Part shown: positions 1-11,572 of the stretch, in pieces | Layout: every line of letters starts with the position of its first letter | How positions within the stretch are numbered: position 1 is the stretch's first letter | Origin: Tricholoma matsutake | Taxonomy: Eukaryota; Basidiomycota; Agaricomycetes; Agaricales; Tricholomataceae | Direction: 5' to 3' | NCBI GenBank assembly: GCA_026075535.2 | Contig: AP026540.1 | Coordinates: 11,904,001 to 11,968,000 of the forward strand | DNA: 64,000 nucleotides | Translations under genes and position numbers: made by a program | The notes under the pieces: model-generated | Told to the model about the DNA's origin: nothing | Database searches by the model: none | Seen by the model: only the letters and a program-made list of their open reading frames with translations

Positions 1-144
1 TATAGAAGGTTTTCCATAGCATCTGAGTAGCAGAAGAGGTGAAATAAACTGATTTACACTGGGATTCACAATTTATGAGTGATCGAAAACACTGATCTGC
101 ACCACAAATGGTATCTTTGCAGTATCTAAGCAATTTGAAGCCTA

Positions 145-604
145 TTGAATGTTGCCTACACCTTACTCAACAGTGCCAAAGAGCTTTTGTATTTATTCTG
201 GGGTCTAAAAAAGTATTTACTTACTCTCGTTGAACAGGAAAGCAAAAATATAATTGATTATGACAGTGAAAACCAAAACAACGTGGACAGCGAGGCAATT
301 GATGCAAACTCAACCTTGCATCATACAGCCACAACTGAGTTTCAAGCAGTTTCCAAAGAATCTGGGTGGTTGAAGTGCAAGAGAATTCTGCGACAACTAG
401 GAGACACCCTGAATGGGTGTCTTTGCGGATCAGTCCTCAATAGTACAATGGATGGCATACTAAACTGCAAACAAGCCAGTTGTGAGACTCAGTGGGTAAG
501 CATGGCTTGACACTTGATCTGAGTTCTCAGTGATTGATAACTCACTCTATATGTCCAGTATCATCTTCGGTGCATGGAACTTGAGCAAGAACCACAAAAT
601 TGGG
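145..604 (+). pseudogene. PHD-finger-like gene fragment with one intron
   Basis: The reading frame 145-495 ends in a Cys-rich stretch (GCLCG ... NCKQASCETQW). It is followed by a good intron, 496-558, starting GTAAGC and ending CCAG. The frame resumes in phase at 559 as YHLRCMELEQEPQNW. The spacing of Cys pairs followed by W-YH-C-x-L resembles the C-terminal half of a PHD zinc finger. Residues upstream (LLYLFWGLKKYLLTLVEQESK) form a helix-like hydrophobic and charged segment. No start or promoter is evident and the frame closes soon after 600, so this looks like a fragment of a larger protein. The PHD reading is inferred from the Cys/His pattern; the intron is read directly. No neighbour suggests a pathway. 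Confidence 0.5.
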
Positions 605-1094
605 GGAAACAGTCACAAAGATGATGTCATATTGCTAAATATAGACATGTTCCTGATTATGTAAGTTAGTTAGTCCACCAAAAATGTCCTTAGCAAAAAA
701 AATTGACCCCAGGTCTATTTTTTTGATCCTGGTGCCCCCTTGACCTCGCGAGCTCACCAAGGCCAAACAAAAATATCTGATTGGGGTTGTCTCACCTTTG
801 CGAGATTACCAAATAAGTAAGTAATAGGTGCACTGGTGTACTAGTAAATCAAGTGTAAATACCTGCCTGATAAGAGAGGAAGAATGGGAAAATTACAGAA
901 GAGCCTTCAGTGCACAAGGTAGCAGACACTAAATGTGTATAGGAGGTGTGATGACTGAGGGAGTTGATCACACAGGTTGCAAAACACCTCGTCCACTCAT
1001 TGACTCGAGTTTGACACGTGTGTGACAGGCTGGTTGATGATTTTGATCCAGGGAGTTACCAAAAATAGGCTGACATGTGATGGGAAACTACCAT
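605..1094. other. No recognisable gene
   Basis: AT-rich sequence with no long frame and no family I recognise. It contains direct mentions of 'tgaccccaggtc' and 'tgacctcgcgag'-like short motifs, but no convincing terminal repeats. Confidence 0.4.
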
Positions 1095-1197
1095 ATATAG
1101 AAGGATGGGGGGGGGGGGGGGGGTCCCAGATGGCCACTTTAAAAAAATTATGAGTGGATGTCTAAAATTTGTGGCCTGTCACCCCCTTGGCTAATTC
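1095..1197. repeat. Partial relative of the 2543-3498 MITE (right end)
   Basis: A long G run is followed by a sequence ending in 'cctgtcacccccttg'. This matches the layout of the right end of the hAT-type MITE at 2543-3498, which also has 'accatatat', a G run and then 'gccacccccttg'. I could not find a matching left end or TSD, so this is either a truncated copy or a decayed one. Confidence 0.4.
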
Positions 1198-2030
1198 GGG
1201 TAGTTATGTGTTTTAATTTTGAGAATTGGACCTAAGAAAGGTGTATATTGCACCTCGTTCACTGATTGTGATCTGTTGCCAAGATATGATGGCTTGATGT
1301 GTGCCAAAATGTTATTTTTTCATGTTTTCTTATTTCCTGCTTGTGCCCAATATGGTAATCCACTGCGTTGAGCATCATTTCTTCACCTCTTGCCTCAAAA
1401 CTTGTTGCACTTCTCAAGCACATCTATCACATCCCAGTCTGCTCTTCATTTGCATGTATTTATGGGTTTTGGAACATTAATTACTTATCATAAGGCTGGG
1501 TAACATGTTTCTTGATCCTAAGATCACTGTGACCTTGAGTTGATGATTGCAAGCACATGGACCTGCTGCCACCTTCAACCTTCTTGTATGTTGTTCTCAT
1601 CACTATTCCTGTCCTTTAAATGATACCCCACTATTTCTATATATTTTTGTTCTCTCATATGTGACATACTTACACTAAAACACCATTTTTTGCATACCCG
1701 TACTTCAAAATGAAGTTTTTGTCCAAGGGTGACATTGGGGAAAAATTGGCTATGCAGGTAGATAGCTGTATCATTAAATATTATTATAAGACTCTCAAGG
1801 CACCCAACCAAGGTAACTTCTTCCTCTAACAGCCAACCTCCTCATCCCTCTCTGATGCTGCCTCAGCCAGATTTTTGCACCAGAAGCATAGAGAGAGTTA
1901 CAGAGGCTATAATGGAATAATAAGATGTGGACATGTATTTATGAAAAATTTGAAGGCTTCTCTGAGCTGCATTGCTTCTGCTGCATTGATGGGGGCTGAG
2001 AATGTTGCAAGGAGAAGGAGGGACAACTCA
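1198..2030. other. No recognisable gene
   Basis: I see no coding signal. The only open frames are short and antisense-like. The sequence is AT-rich and low in CpG, like other decayed parts of the window. Confidence 0.4.
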
Positions 2031-2400
2031 AATGCATTTTAAGGCATTAAACTACTTTATATGAGTTGAAATGCATATTTGCATACAATTATGCCTCTGT
2101 ATATAAAGTGGTGACCTGTTAACAGTCAAAGACACTTTCCACAACGACAATGTGCAGCATATCAACATAATTTCCCACACCTGGCCAACTTGCTGGTTTT
2201 GCTTAATTTGGCAGTCTCTGCTGCAAAATATTCACAGTGTGCATAATACTGAATGTAAACATACAAAACCTATGTCAGCTGCTTCACAACATCCTGGACA
2301 AGGGTCCAATAACAGCTAAACACCATTAATCATTCATATTCAATCCCCTTTCATCCTGGACTCTTACATGGCTGACTACCCGACCTTCCATAGTAGGTAG
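2031..2400. repeat. Diverged repeat related to 3050-3370
   Basis: Shared blocks in the same order include 'tttgcatacat/aattatgcctct', 'cacacctggc', 'tgctggttttgct', 'ctgcttc-caacat' and 'ccattaatca'. The second copy lies inside the hAT-type MITE at 2543-3498, so this is probably an older relative of its interior. Identity is clearly reduced. Confidence 0.5.
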
Positions 2401-2542
2401 CAGTATGCAGTGATTGTAGCACTCATAGCCCCATAGACTGCCTCCTGATTTATAGTGCTATCACTGCTACAGTAGCACCTGTGAGAATGACCTTGCACAA
2501 CATAGTTTCTATAGTTCTGTAAAGCAGTAGCTGTTATATCTC

Positions 2543-3498
2543 CAAGGGGGTGGTGGGACAGGAATCCCTGAACAGATGTAGGGGGGTCCTGCCAGAGGCT
2601 GAATTTAAAAAAAAACTACAGCAAGAAGTCACTAGTAGGCATTGTCAAGTGACAATTTGTCATTTATGGCACTTTCTGTGCTTTGATACATTGGCTAATG
2701 TTTATGGCACCTCTGTAAAATATATTCAATGACTTCAAAGTTCAATCCTGGATTCGATAAAAATATCTTGCTGGAGGAATGCCATATATTGATGAAATGA
2801 AGTTTATTCTGGCTCAAACATTCTCCCTCCCACAAAATTGTGATTGCACACAGATGTTTAATCAGTTTGCAGCCAATCTCAAAGTTGGATGGTGCTGTGT
2901 TGTTGCTCACATATGAATCACAGGAATTTGTGCCTTCCATTTATGTGATACATGGCACTTAAGTGCTGAAAGTTTTGAAGTGTCACACGCTCCACCTAGG
3001 TCACTGTACAGTAGCACAAAGGGTTGCATGCTCCTAGTCAGCCATAAACCTATTTTAAATGAGTTTAAATATCCATTTGCATACATTTACACCTCTCGAT
3101 GATGTGTCATATGAGTATAGTTTCTCACACCTGGCTGATGTGCTGGTTTTGCTCAAATTGGAAGTACCTGCCAGAAAAAATCTACAGTTGTGCACCACAT
3201 CACAGATAAAAATGTAAAATGTATATCAACTGCTTCCCAACATTTTGGACAAAGTCCCAGCAGCTGGACCTACTAAAAATGTATAACAACAGGTAGTGCC
3301 ATTAATCACTCACAGACATGCACTTTTTATCTGAGACTCTTATGTGGCCAACAGGCCACTGTTTGATAGTAATATTTTCACAAAAATAACATGTGCATGT
3401 GATCAAAACATACCATATATGACAGGAGGGGGGGGGTCTCAAGAGCTGTGAGAAAAAAAACTGATGTCATGAAAAATTCCTGTTCTGCCACCCCCTTG
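2543..3498. mobile_element. Non-autonomous hAT-type element (MITE), 956 bp
   Basis: Terminal inverted repeats (TIRs) begin 'caagggggtgg' on the left and end 'ccacccccttg' on the right. They extend about 20 bp inward to a shared 'acaggaat/attcctgt'. The flanks carry an exact 8 bp duplication, TATATCTC, at 2535-2542 and 3499-3506. An 8 bp TSD and a CAAGGGG-like terminus are typical of the hAT superfamily. The interior encodes no transposase, so it must have been moved in trans. Confidence 0.8.
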
Positions 3499-3635
3499 TA
3501 TATCTCTACAACATACTATATAGTTCAATCTATGATCAGCAATGTATTCAAAATATCACAATGGGATAGAAAGATTAGATTGACAAAAACAAATAGTCAA
3601 AAGTAAAATAAAAATAATGTAACAGAACCTGGTAT

Positions 3636-6609
3636 CTAGGTGCTATCCCCATTCTTGCCATCAGATTCAGTCTGAGATTCACCCTTGTATTCCTTCAGGG
3701 CAGCATGGAATGCTTTATCAGAAATGGTGGGTGCACTAGCAGTGGAAATTGGCTGTGTGCCAGCATGAAATCTGAGCAACTGAGTAGCCAGTCAGACTAC
3801 CAAGGAGCCATGTATTGTTTACCTGCCATGGTTCAAGAGCTTGATAAGGATATTAGTGAGAATGTGTTGCTTTGTGATCTTGTTGAAGTGCTCAAGGCAA
3901 CAGATGTGGTCTTCATAAATGTCCTTGTAGAGAGCAGTAATAATCCACTTGTCAGTGCAGCACTTGATCTAATTAAAGACATGAGAAGTTAATGAGAAGA
4001 CTGGATGAATGACACCCTCATTTTGCTTGTTGCGGAACCACATCACATTCACAACCTTCTGTAATATCTTTACCTGGTACATGCCTTTGTGCTTCATTGT
4101 ATTGGCATCAGTCATTTCCATGCATTCAAACATCATTATAAAGAAAAAGGTGCAGCAGAGAATAACACCTTATAAACAAAACCTTTACCACCCTTCAAAT
4201 CTTCTGCAGTCTGGCAATTCTTTGCAATAATCTTCCAGTTGAGCCCACTCTCAAACCCAAAAAAGGCTTCCACTAATGGGCACATCTTTGATTTGAGTTC
4301 ACCATGGAACTGGGAACCACAGCTAGTAATCTGCCAGTCAGAAATTAATATCTGTCAATTTTTACAGTGGTCAGAAATACTTAACAAGCTTTGCAATTTG
4401 AGGAGTGATGTGAGCTTCTATGTCAAGCTGCACACATGCATCCTTCCAAACTTGTCCAAGTATCTCCACCTCCTTTGCATTGTCCAGAAAGGCACTGACC
4501 ATACTGATATTTGATCTGTAGTTAGAGATAGCAGTGAGAATAAGAGCCTTTGTTGTGTCATTGTAGTCAGCTGCCTTTGGGTATCCACTTGAGGTCTTAA
4601 GTACTTTCAATTCTTGGAGGGAGTTGCAAGAAGATGCCTACTGTTTGAACATGAGAACATCCTCAGGGTCAACTGAAGGTGTGCATGAAGGACTATGAGA
4701 GGACTCTGACAATTGTGGGAGAGACCATCCAAGGTTCCAGGTTCTGAGTTCTCAGTATTGAGAACTCAGTTTTTATCCTTGACTTCTGCCAATGATTTCA
4801 ATGTCCTGATATGTATTATAGCAGCAATCTGCAGTCAGGGTTTGAAATGCTTGACACAGCCTTTACTTCTATATTTGTCTGCTCAAGCTGAAGCAAATGC
4901 AAAATATTTTGATATTGAAATCTTGTTGATCAACTGACTTTGACAGGAATTAATAAATCATTCACTGTTGACCAACTTGACTTGTTACACATTATGAATG
5001 ACATTGGTGTTGGTGTACTTCTTTGCTTTGACTTAAATACTTCATTGACATTGAAGTTTTCAACCTATTATCTAAGTCATTGAACCCATGTGATTTTCAG
5101 TTATCCTGACTAGTATCTGCATCCTAAACTTCTTAACCTCAACCATGCATCCCATATGTGTCTCTCCCCCTGCATGGAGTCCTCCTTCTCTCTCAGTTCT
5201 CTACAAGTTGAGAATAAAACCATGGTGCTCAGAATCAGATGAACTGGCTATTGTGACCAATTGAGCTGAATATATGCATGTTATCTTTCCTGATGTGAGA
5301 CCACTTATGTTAGTTTTTCATGGGTTGCAGTTCCTCTCATACTTTCTCTCTGTTGTAGGAGCATACTACAGTCCCTCCCAAGTACCTACTGCCATCACTA
5401 CATCCACCACTTCTGTCTCAGCAGCATTGAGTGAGCCATTTGCATTGTCTGTGCATGTTTATTGATGTGCACTCTCTAGTGTTATGAGGAGAGGCCAAAA
5501 AATTGCAAGTACTGACACATTCTGATTCCATATTTGTGCTTATGATGCTCCAAGTAAAATCTTCGACAGTGAAGAAGTTGCATCAAGTGCATGAGCAATT
5601 ATCTATTCTAACTACAATGCTGACTCATGCTTTTGAAGTGGGTGTCTAGAGGTCTGGGATGCAACCCTACATGTGCAAAGGCAGCAGTAATGGCAGTAAG
5701 AGAAGCAATAGGGGAAGTGGTACATTTTATGAAGGTCATAGTAAGGAAGACAGAGAAAGGTGTTGCCATGAGGGCATGGGCATGTTTTATCCTCTTTGTG
5801 AACAGTGACAACACATTGTGGAAGTGTTTCACAAGAAGTGCAACATCTGCATTGTACATCAGAGCTGCTGAGAACTTGGACCTGCCATGCATCCACCAGT
5901 GGCCTGCTCAAACCAGTATCGAAGTCATGACTGCCATTGGAACTTCTGTTAGGGGAGGGACTGGAGGGGGCCATACATTGACCATGAGCCTGAGATTGCA
6001 CAAGTGAGCATCCATGCTAGAGATTTAAACATTACTTAGTCATTAAGCAGCAAGAGGTTACTGTACATTTTCATCTGAGGTATCTTCAGCTTTATGAGCA
6101 GCCTGAGTCTGAGCAGCTTTAAGTTGGCAGTCATGTTTGGCAAGAGCTTTGTTCTTGAGGATCACCAATTTGGAAGCTACAGTCTGAGTTGTAAACTAGA
6201 AAATGTAAAATAAGAGCTAGCAAATCAACCAATAATAAGCAGACTTACAGTGGTTGGTGTGTCCACATCATCACTTTGATACCTGTCAGTGCTGTCACCT
6301 TCATCATCACTGCTCTCAAGTGCTCAGTGAGCCTGTTGAAGCTTCCAGGCTTTGGCTGCATCATGCCACTCAGTAGCAGCCACTTCTTCAGCATCTGTGA
6401 CAAGATAAAAAGTCAGGTACATAGTTGTTTTCTAGTGACAATGGGTGAGGTGACCCATACAAACAGTGGCAACCTTCTTGGTGGGTTGACATTGGCAACC
6501 AGAAGGTTCCCTGTATGAGACTTTGTTTCCTGCAGTGGATGTCAACTTGGTCCCATGAGAAGCAATGTTCTCTTTTGCTGCTTGAATACTGGTTTGGTGT
6601 GCTGAGCAA
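3636..6609 (-). pseudogene. DUF6532-type gene, decayed
   Basis: Reading on the minus strand, segment 4610-4371 begins KVLKTSSGYPKAADYND and continues TKALILTAISNYRSNIS, then ITPQIAKLVKYF. These are the opening motifs of the DUF6532 domain common in Agaricomycetes. Downstream, 4200-3640 contains GMYQVKILQKVVNVMWFRNK and an EGVIHP-like block in order, ending in a Ser/Asp-rich tail and a stop at 3638-3636. Upstream, 6609-6061 encodes a low-complexity Ser/Pro-rich N-terminus. A clean 53 bp intron (GTAAGT...TTCTAG) sits near 6247-6195, followed by a KNKALAKHDCQLKAAQ-like helix. Several stops and frame changes lie between, and the middle (about 4640-5600) is not readable. The function of DUF6532 proteins is unknown; such genes are often multicopy near transposons. 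Confidence 0.65.
5627..6007 (+). other. Open frame opposite the DUF6532 N-terminal region
   Basis: A 126-residue plus-strand frame overlaps the minus-strand low-complexity frame. It shows no recognisable domain and no upstream context. I treat it as probably antisense to the DUF6532 pseudogene but list it because it is uninterrupted. Confidence 0.15.
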
Positions 6610-6795
6610 CTAAATTGTGGTATTGCAATAATGTTTGCATAGACAGCGAGAGGTGGATGAGGTGGCTAGTGAATGACATGGGAAACCCTGGGGTAAAAAA
6701 ATCTGACCTGTACCCTTACCGATGCATACCCATACCCATGAATGAAGGGTAAGAGTAAGGGCAGATAAGGGTCAAGGGTACAGCTAGTGGTCGGG
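6610..6795. repeat. TACCC-rich satellite-like stretch
   Basis: Repeated 'tacccttacc', 'ataccc' and 'agggta' words occur here and again on the other side of the foldback element, at 7240-7370. This suggests an older inverted, TACCC-rich repeat into which the 6796-7233 element inserted. A related TACCC-rich MITE lies at 36040-36499. Confidence 0.4.
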
Positions 6796-7233
6796 CTACT
6801 TACATGTCGCTAGTGTTATTTACTGGTTTTGGCACTCAGATGAGTGCTGCAAACCCTTTATTTACTTATCTACTGTGTTTAGGTACTAATATACTAATTT
6901 TATTTGGGGGGAAGCGACGCCCCAAAGAAGGGGTAGCGTGGAAGCAGCATCTTATATATTAGTTGATATTTATTACTGTTTGGTTCCAGTAAACAAACAT
7001 GAACGGTGACACGTGATGTGTTCATGTTCATTTACTGGAACCAAACAGTAATAAATATCAATTAATATATAAGATGCTGCTTCCACAAGCTACCCCTTCT
7101 TTGGGGCATCGCTTCCCCCCAAATAAAATAAGTATATCATTACCTAAACACAGTAGATAAGTAAATAAAGGGTTTGCAGCACTCATCTGAGTGCCAAAAC
7201 TAGTAAATAAACACTAGCAATGTGTAAGTAGCC
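6796..7233. repeat. Foldback (palindromic) MITE, about 438 bp
   Basis: The left arm starts 'ggctacttac' and the right arm ends 'gtaagtagcc'. The arms stay complementary for nearly the whole length, including 'gcactcagatgagtgctgc' and its complement, 'aagcgacgcccc' and 'ggggcatcgctt'. The fold centre is near 7010. I could not identify a convincing TSD. There is no coding capacity. Confidence 0.75.
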
Positions 7234-7839
7234 TCTTGGTGACAGGTACCAGGCACAGATCATGGGTACCCTAAGTGTGACCAGTACCCAGTGAACCCAC
7301 CTGAGGGGTACGGATTTCTCAGGGGTACAATAATTCGTACCTGTACCTATACCCTCACATACCCATGCTACTTACCTGCATGGGTCTGCATTCCTGTGTC
7401 ATTCACTAGAGGTGGCAAGATGTCCAATTTATAGTTTTCTGTTTGAGTTTGTGTGCTGAGGAAATAGAGGTCAACATTCAATGGAGAAATCAATGAAGAA
7501 ATTGAAATGAACCATGGTGCAACTGAAAATGTGACCACATCATAGGGGTTCACAATAAGGTGACACACCCAGAAGAGAACATAGGGTTAGGTCCTGGTAG
7601 ATAAACATATTCCACAATGCAATGTGATGATGGAAGCTGAGACTTGTAGTTCAAACAATTTGCCAGCCAGTTGGGAGATGGCATCGTACCAGATGCCTTC
7701 TTAGTCACACCACTGCAGATACTTCCATGAGATTAAGCCTATGCAGATGGCACTAAACCAACACATCATGCACCACCAGCATGCTTCCAAGCATGGCAAG
7801 GAGGTCTCATCAAGCTCACCTCTGCCAAGGTTGGGGAGA

Positions 7840-9539
7840 ATAGTGACATTGACAAGTGCATTATAATACCCTTGGGAATGACTCTGACATTGAAATGGAA
7901 AGCCTTGATGAAACACTTCCTCCTCCTGATGATCAGCTCCCATTGACACCAAATGCTGATATCCCTCAGGCTGCTTCACCTAGGCAACAGTCTGTCAAGA
8001 TTGAGGACTTCAAGGATGTTGACAATCCTTGCCAACCATGAGGAATGGGACTTAGTACAGTGGCTTATAAGGAATGTTGGGCAGAAGTTGATTGATGAGT
8101 ACTTGAAATTACCCATTGTAAGTCTGTGAACACACATACAGAGCCTGAGCAAGACTGACCTCCTCAGAGATTCAAGAGTGCAGCCACCTTCCATTCCATA
8201 ACACCTATTCATTCTTGAAAAAGATTGATCAGCTGCCAATGGGTCCCGATTGGGTTTGTGACTGTGTTGGGAGACTGTGAGGGAGAGGATGTAGAGAATA
8301 TGAGCAAGGACATAGAGCTCTGGCATTGCAACCCTCTTGAATATATGCAAGAGTTGATTGGCAACCCAGCTTTCAAAGACAAATGTCATTTGAGCCAGCC
8401 CAGTTCTTTACAGATAAAGGATGTACCAATTGTGTGATTGATTAAGTGTGGATGGCAGACTGGTGGTGGAAAACACAGGTAGTCATTCACATTTTGATGT
8501 GGCACCAAAGTTGACATTTCACTTCCCAGGAAAGAATTCCTGATGGGGGTGTTGTAGCACCAGTCATCCTTGCATCAGATAAGACACACTTAACACAATT
8601 TTGAGGTGATAAATTGGTGTGACTAGTGTATCTTACACTTGGGAATATTGAGAAGGTGGCAAGGTGCCAGATTCATCATCACATGAATAGCTGCAGAAAC
8701 TGGTGTGTATTTTTTATATCAGGTATCGTCAAATACCACTGTACTTGTGGATTACTTACCTGTCACAAAATTGGAGTGCTTTGATGACAAGTCCCATTCA
8801 GTGGCTGGATACCATCTATTCCACCAGTGCATGTCCCAAATACTGAAGCCTCTTATCAATGCAGGTAAGCATGGTGCAGAAATGACCTGTGCTGATTCAA
8901 AAATCTGATGTATCTTCCCAATCCTTGCTGCTTATGTTGCTGATTATCCTGAACAGTGCTTGGTTGCATGTTGCAAAGAAAACTGATGCCCATGATGCAA
9001 AGTTGATCCAGAGAAACACGGTGATCTTGTTTTGTCCTTATGGTGAGAAACCAAAGAAACCATCAAGCTCCTAAACCAGGACAAGAGAAGGAAGTGCAGA
9101 AATGACAAATCAACTGAGAATTTTGATGACCAAGGATTACAGCCAATTTACAAGCATTCTCAAAGGACCTACCCCATACCGATATCTTCAACTGTTTTAC
9201 CTGACATACTCCATCAGCTACATAAGGCTGTGTTCAAGGACCACCTAGTAAAATGGTGTACAGAATTGATTGGGGAGGATGAACTTGACACACATTTTAA
9301 GGTCATAACTGGCTATTCAGGTTTATGACACTTTAAAAAGGGAATTTTGTTCATGAGTCAGTGGACAGGGCAGGAGCATAAGGAGATGAAGTGAATCTTT
9401 GTTGGTGTGTGGGCAGGTGCAGTGGGTGATGAAGTTCTCACAGCTGTACGTGCCATTATCAACTTCATGTATTTCTTGCAACTCCACTCTCATATCACCA
9501 AAACCCTTCAACAATGCCCCGAATCCTTTCACATGCACA
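7840..9539 (+). pseudogene. Plavaka-like transposase, first part
   Basis: Blocks typical of basidiomycete Plavaka-type transposases occur in order on the plus strand. They include an acidic/proline-rich linker near 7880-8040, WDLVQWLIRNVGQKLIDEYLK (about 8050), FLKKIDQLPMGPDWVCDCV (about 8215), ELWHCNPLEYMQELIGNPAFKDKC (about 8310), [35 protein letters not shown] sequence (about 8750) and LHQLHKAVFKDHLVKWCTELIGEDE-like sequence (about 9210). Short intron-like gaps and stops interrupt the frame. The family catalyses cut-and-paste DNA transposition in the nucleus. The frame breaks exactly at the duplicated 'catgcaca' where a hAT-type element is inserted and resumes at 11573. Long motifs here are approximate reads of a degraded frame. 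Confidence 0.65.
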
Positions 9540-11572
9540 TAGTGTTTCAAGGTTCAGTCCATAGGACCATAGACAGAACTGGACCAAACTGCAGTCCATG
9601 CATCAGTCCGGTCCATTTTTCTGAAAAAATGAGTAACTGAAACTGCAGTTCAGTTAATGGTTAACTTGTTTTGAAAACATTCAAAAACCATTACAAAACC
9701 AGTTTAAACCAGTTTAAACTGGTCTTTTAGCATTCAGACTACTTAAACTACAGGAAAGTAAACTAATGTAGATAATATATAAAAAATAAAAGTGGTGCCA
9801 TTTTCCAAGAATCATGCGTGCACGATTGCTCAGTCTGGCAATTGTCACACAATATGATGCTGGGTGCACAGATGTCACTTTGCTGCGCGTCGAGCACCAG
9901 AAATAAGTAGGGCCTTGTAAACATGTAGTAAATTATATTTATGCTCCAAACCTCACCTCCCAACAGTCAAAATATTATTTGATAGGAAAGAAAGTGAGTA
10001 ACAGGGCAAGTGAAAAATTTGATAGTTTTACATCTATAACTTATCTTCCAATGAGTCAAATTTAAAAAGCCATGCAGTTCTAGATCCCCCAAGAATATAG
10101 AATAGATTTCAGAGTGAAAATGGCAAGTTGTTATTTCTCACATGTTTGCCATTTGTGAGCTTAACACATGTCAGAAAATAGTTCAAAGGCTTGGAAGTGA
10201 ATCACAGAGTGTATCAGTATGCCCTGGAATAAGTAGTTAAGTGTTTAATGTGATGTTGAAGGGTTGTGGCCAGATATACTGTAAAATGCATTGGTTTATG
10301 GACTTGATCAACTTGAATTTGACTTGAGTTTGACTTGAGTTCTCATTCATTTGCAATACTCCACAGAAAAATAAAATTTAAGTTGTAGTAGATTAATACA
10401 ATACTGCCCCACATGTCTCAACAGTATTTTCACCATTGGCAACAGTGGAGGAGGCCATGGGGTTGTTGAACTCAACACGCTCACTGCATTGATCACTATC
10501 CAGCAATTGCTGGAACGAGTGATCGACAATGCACGTACACATTCTTTCTGCCAATTCATCCTTTCCTCCTTCCCTCATCCACCTTCTCGATGCTTCATCA
10601 CCATCCTGTCCCCACCCATGCCTGCACAAACCAACAAACACAAAACAAGGGGCCCGAATGATGAACTAATGTCATTTGGGCCCTCAGGTATGTTTTTTTT
10701 TAGTTGATTTCTTTCTTTTTCTAACCAATTGATTTCTTCATTTTTAGGTTTCTGCATCTTGAGAATGACATCGCCCACCTGCCAAATGACACACACAAGC
10801 CATACAGGCACCCAATGCAAGCCCTGCACTGCCGCTGTGAGCCTCTGCTTGCAGGGAAGCAAAGGGCCTGTTTCTGGACTATGATGACCACAGATGCCAG
10901 CACCCTACACTGCTGCTGTGAGCCTCTGCTTGCAGGGTGGCAATGGGCCCTTTCCTGGACAATGACGACCACCACAAATGGGGGACAGCAAATAGTGGGG
11001 ACAACAAAGGGCAGGGACAACAAACCATGGGGACAACAAATGGCAGGGACAATGGGGACAACAAACAGCGGGGACGACAGGGATGGACAACACAGGGACA
11101 ACAAATGACAGGGATAATGAATGCGGGGACAATGCATGGCAGGGACAATGAATGTGGGGACAATGCATGGCAAGGAGAACGAATGGTGGGGACAACAAAC
11201 ACAGGGATGACTAACAGCAGGGACAACAAACACAGGGACAACAAACGGCAGGGACAACAAACACGGGGACAACAAATGGCTGGGACAACACAATGACCCC
11301 ACCCTCGCTACAAACACGAGACAGTGGGCTGTTTTTTTCTTCTTTCTAACTCTTTTTCTTTTTCTATTCTCTTAGCAATACCCCACTGTTGCAAGCACCT
11401 GCTCATAGGGTGTGATTGTTAAATAGTTTTATTTACTATATATTAGAATTTATTTAGCTTGTAAAACTGGTTACAGTCCATATGACTTAGGGTAATGGTC
11501 TAGACTGGTTATGGTCCCGGTTAACCCTCTTAGGGGTCGAAAAACTGGACTGAACCGAACCTTAAAACACTA
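9540..11572. mobile_element. hAT-type non-autonomous element, 2033 bp, with minisatellite
   Basis: Termini are 'tagtgtttcaaggttcag' and 'ctgaaccgaaccttaaaacacta', forming imperfect inverted repeats. An exact 8 bp duplication CATGCACA flanks it (9532-9539, 11573-11580). No transposase is encoded. The middle carries a Pro/Ser-rich frame (10489-10690) followed by an intron-like T-rich stretch ending TTTTTAG (10688-10747), then two copies of a 'gtgagcctctgcttgcaggg' motif and a G-rich minisatellite. The same arrangement recurs in the elements at 12767 and 37844. It sits inside the Plavaka-like gene. Confidence 0.8.
10969..11292. repeat. GGGACAACAAA minisatellite
   Basis: More than 20 irregular tandem units of 'gggacaacaaa' or 'gggacaatgaatg' type, about 12 bp each, fill this stretch. 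The repeat produces long spurious open frames on both strands. Confidence 0.85.

Noticed and set aside
5274..5465. 63-residue hydrophobic frame as a membrane protein
   Set aside because: Isolated, short, no splice sites or homologue that I recognise; likely chance in an AT-rich stretch.
6796..7233. An 8 bp TSD around the foldback element
   Set aside because: Flanks 'agtggtcg' and 'tcttggtg' share only part of the sequence; not enough to call.
10721..11317. 198-residue minus-strand open frame and several overlapping frames
   Set aside because: All are produced by the GGGACAACAAA minisatellite read in every frame.
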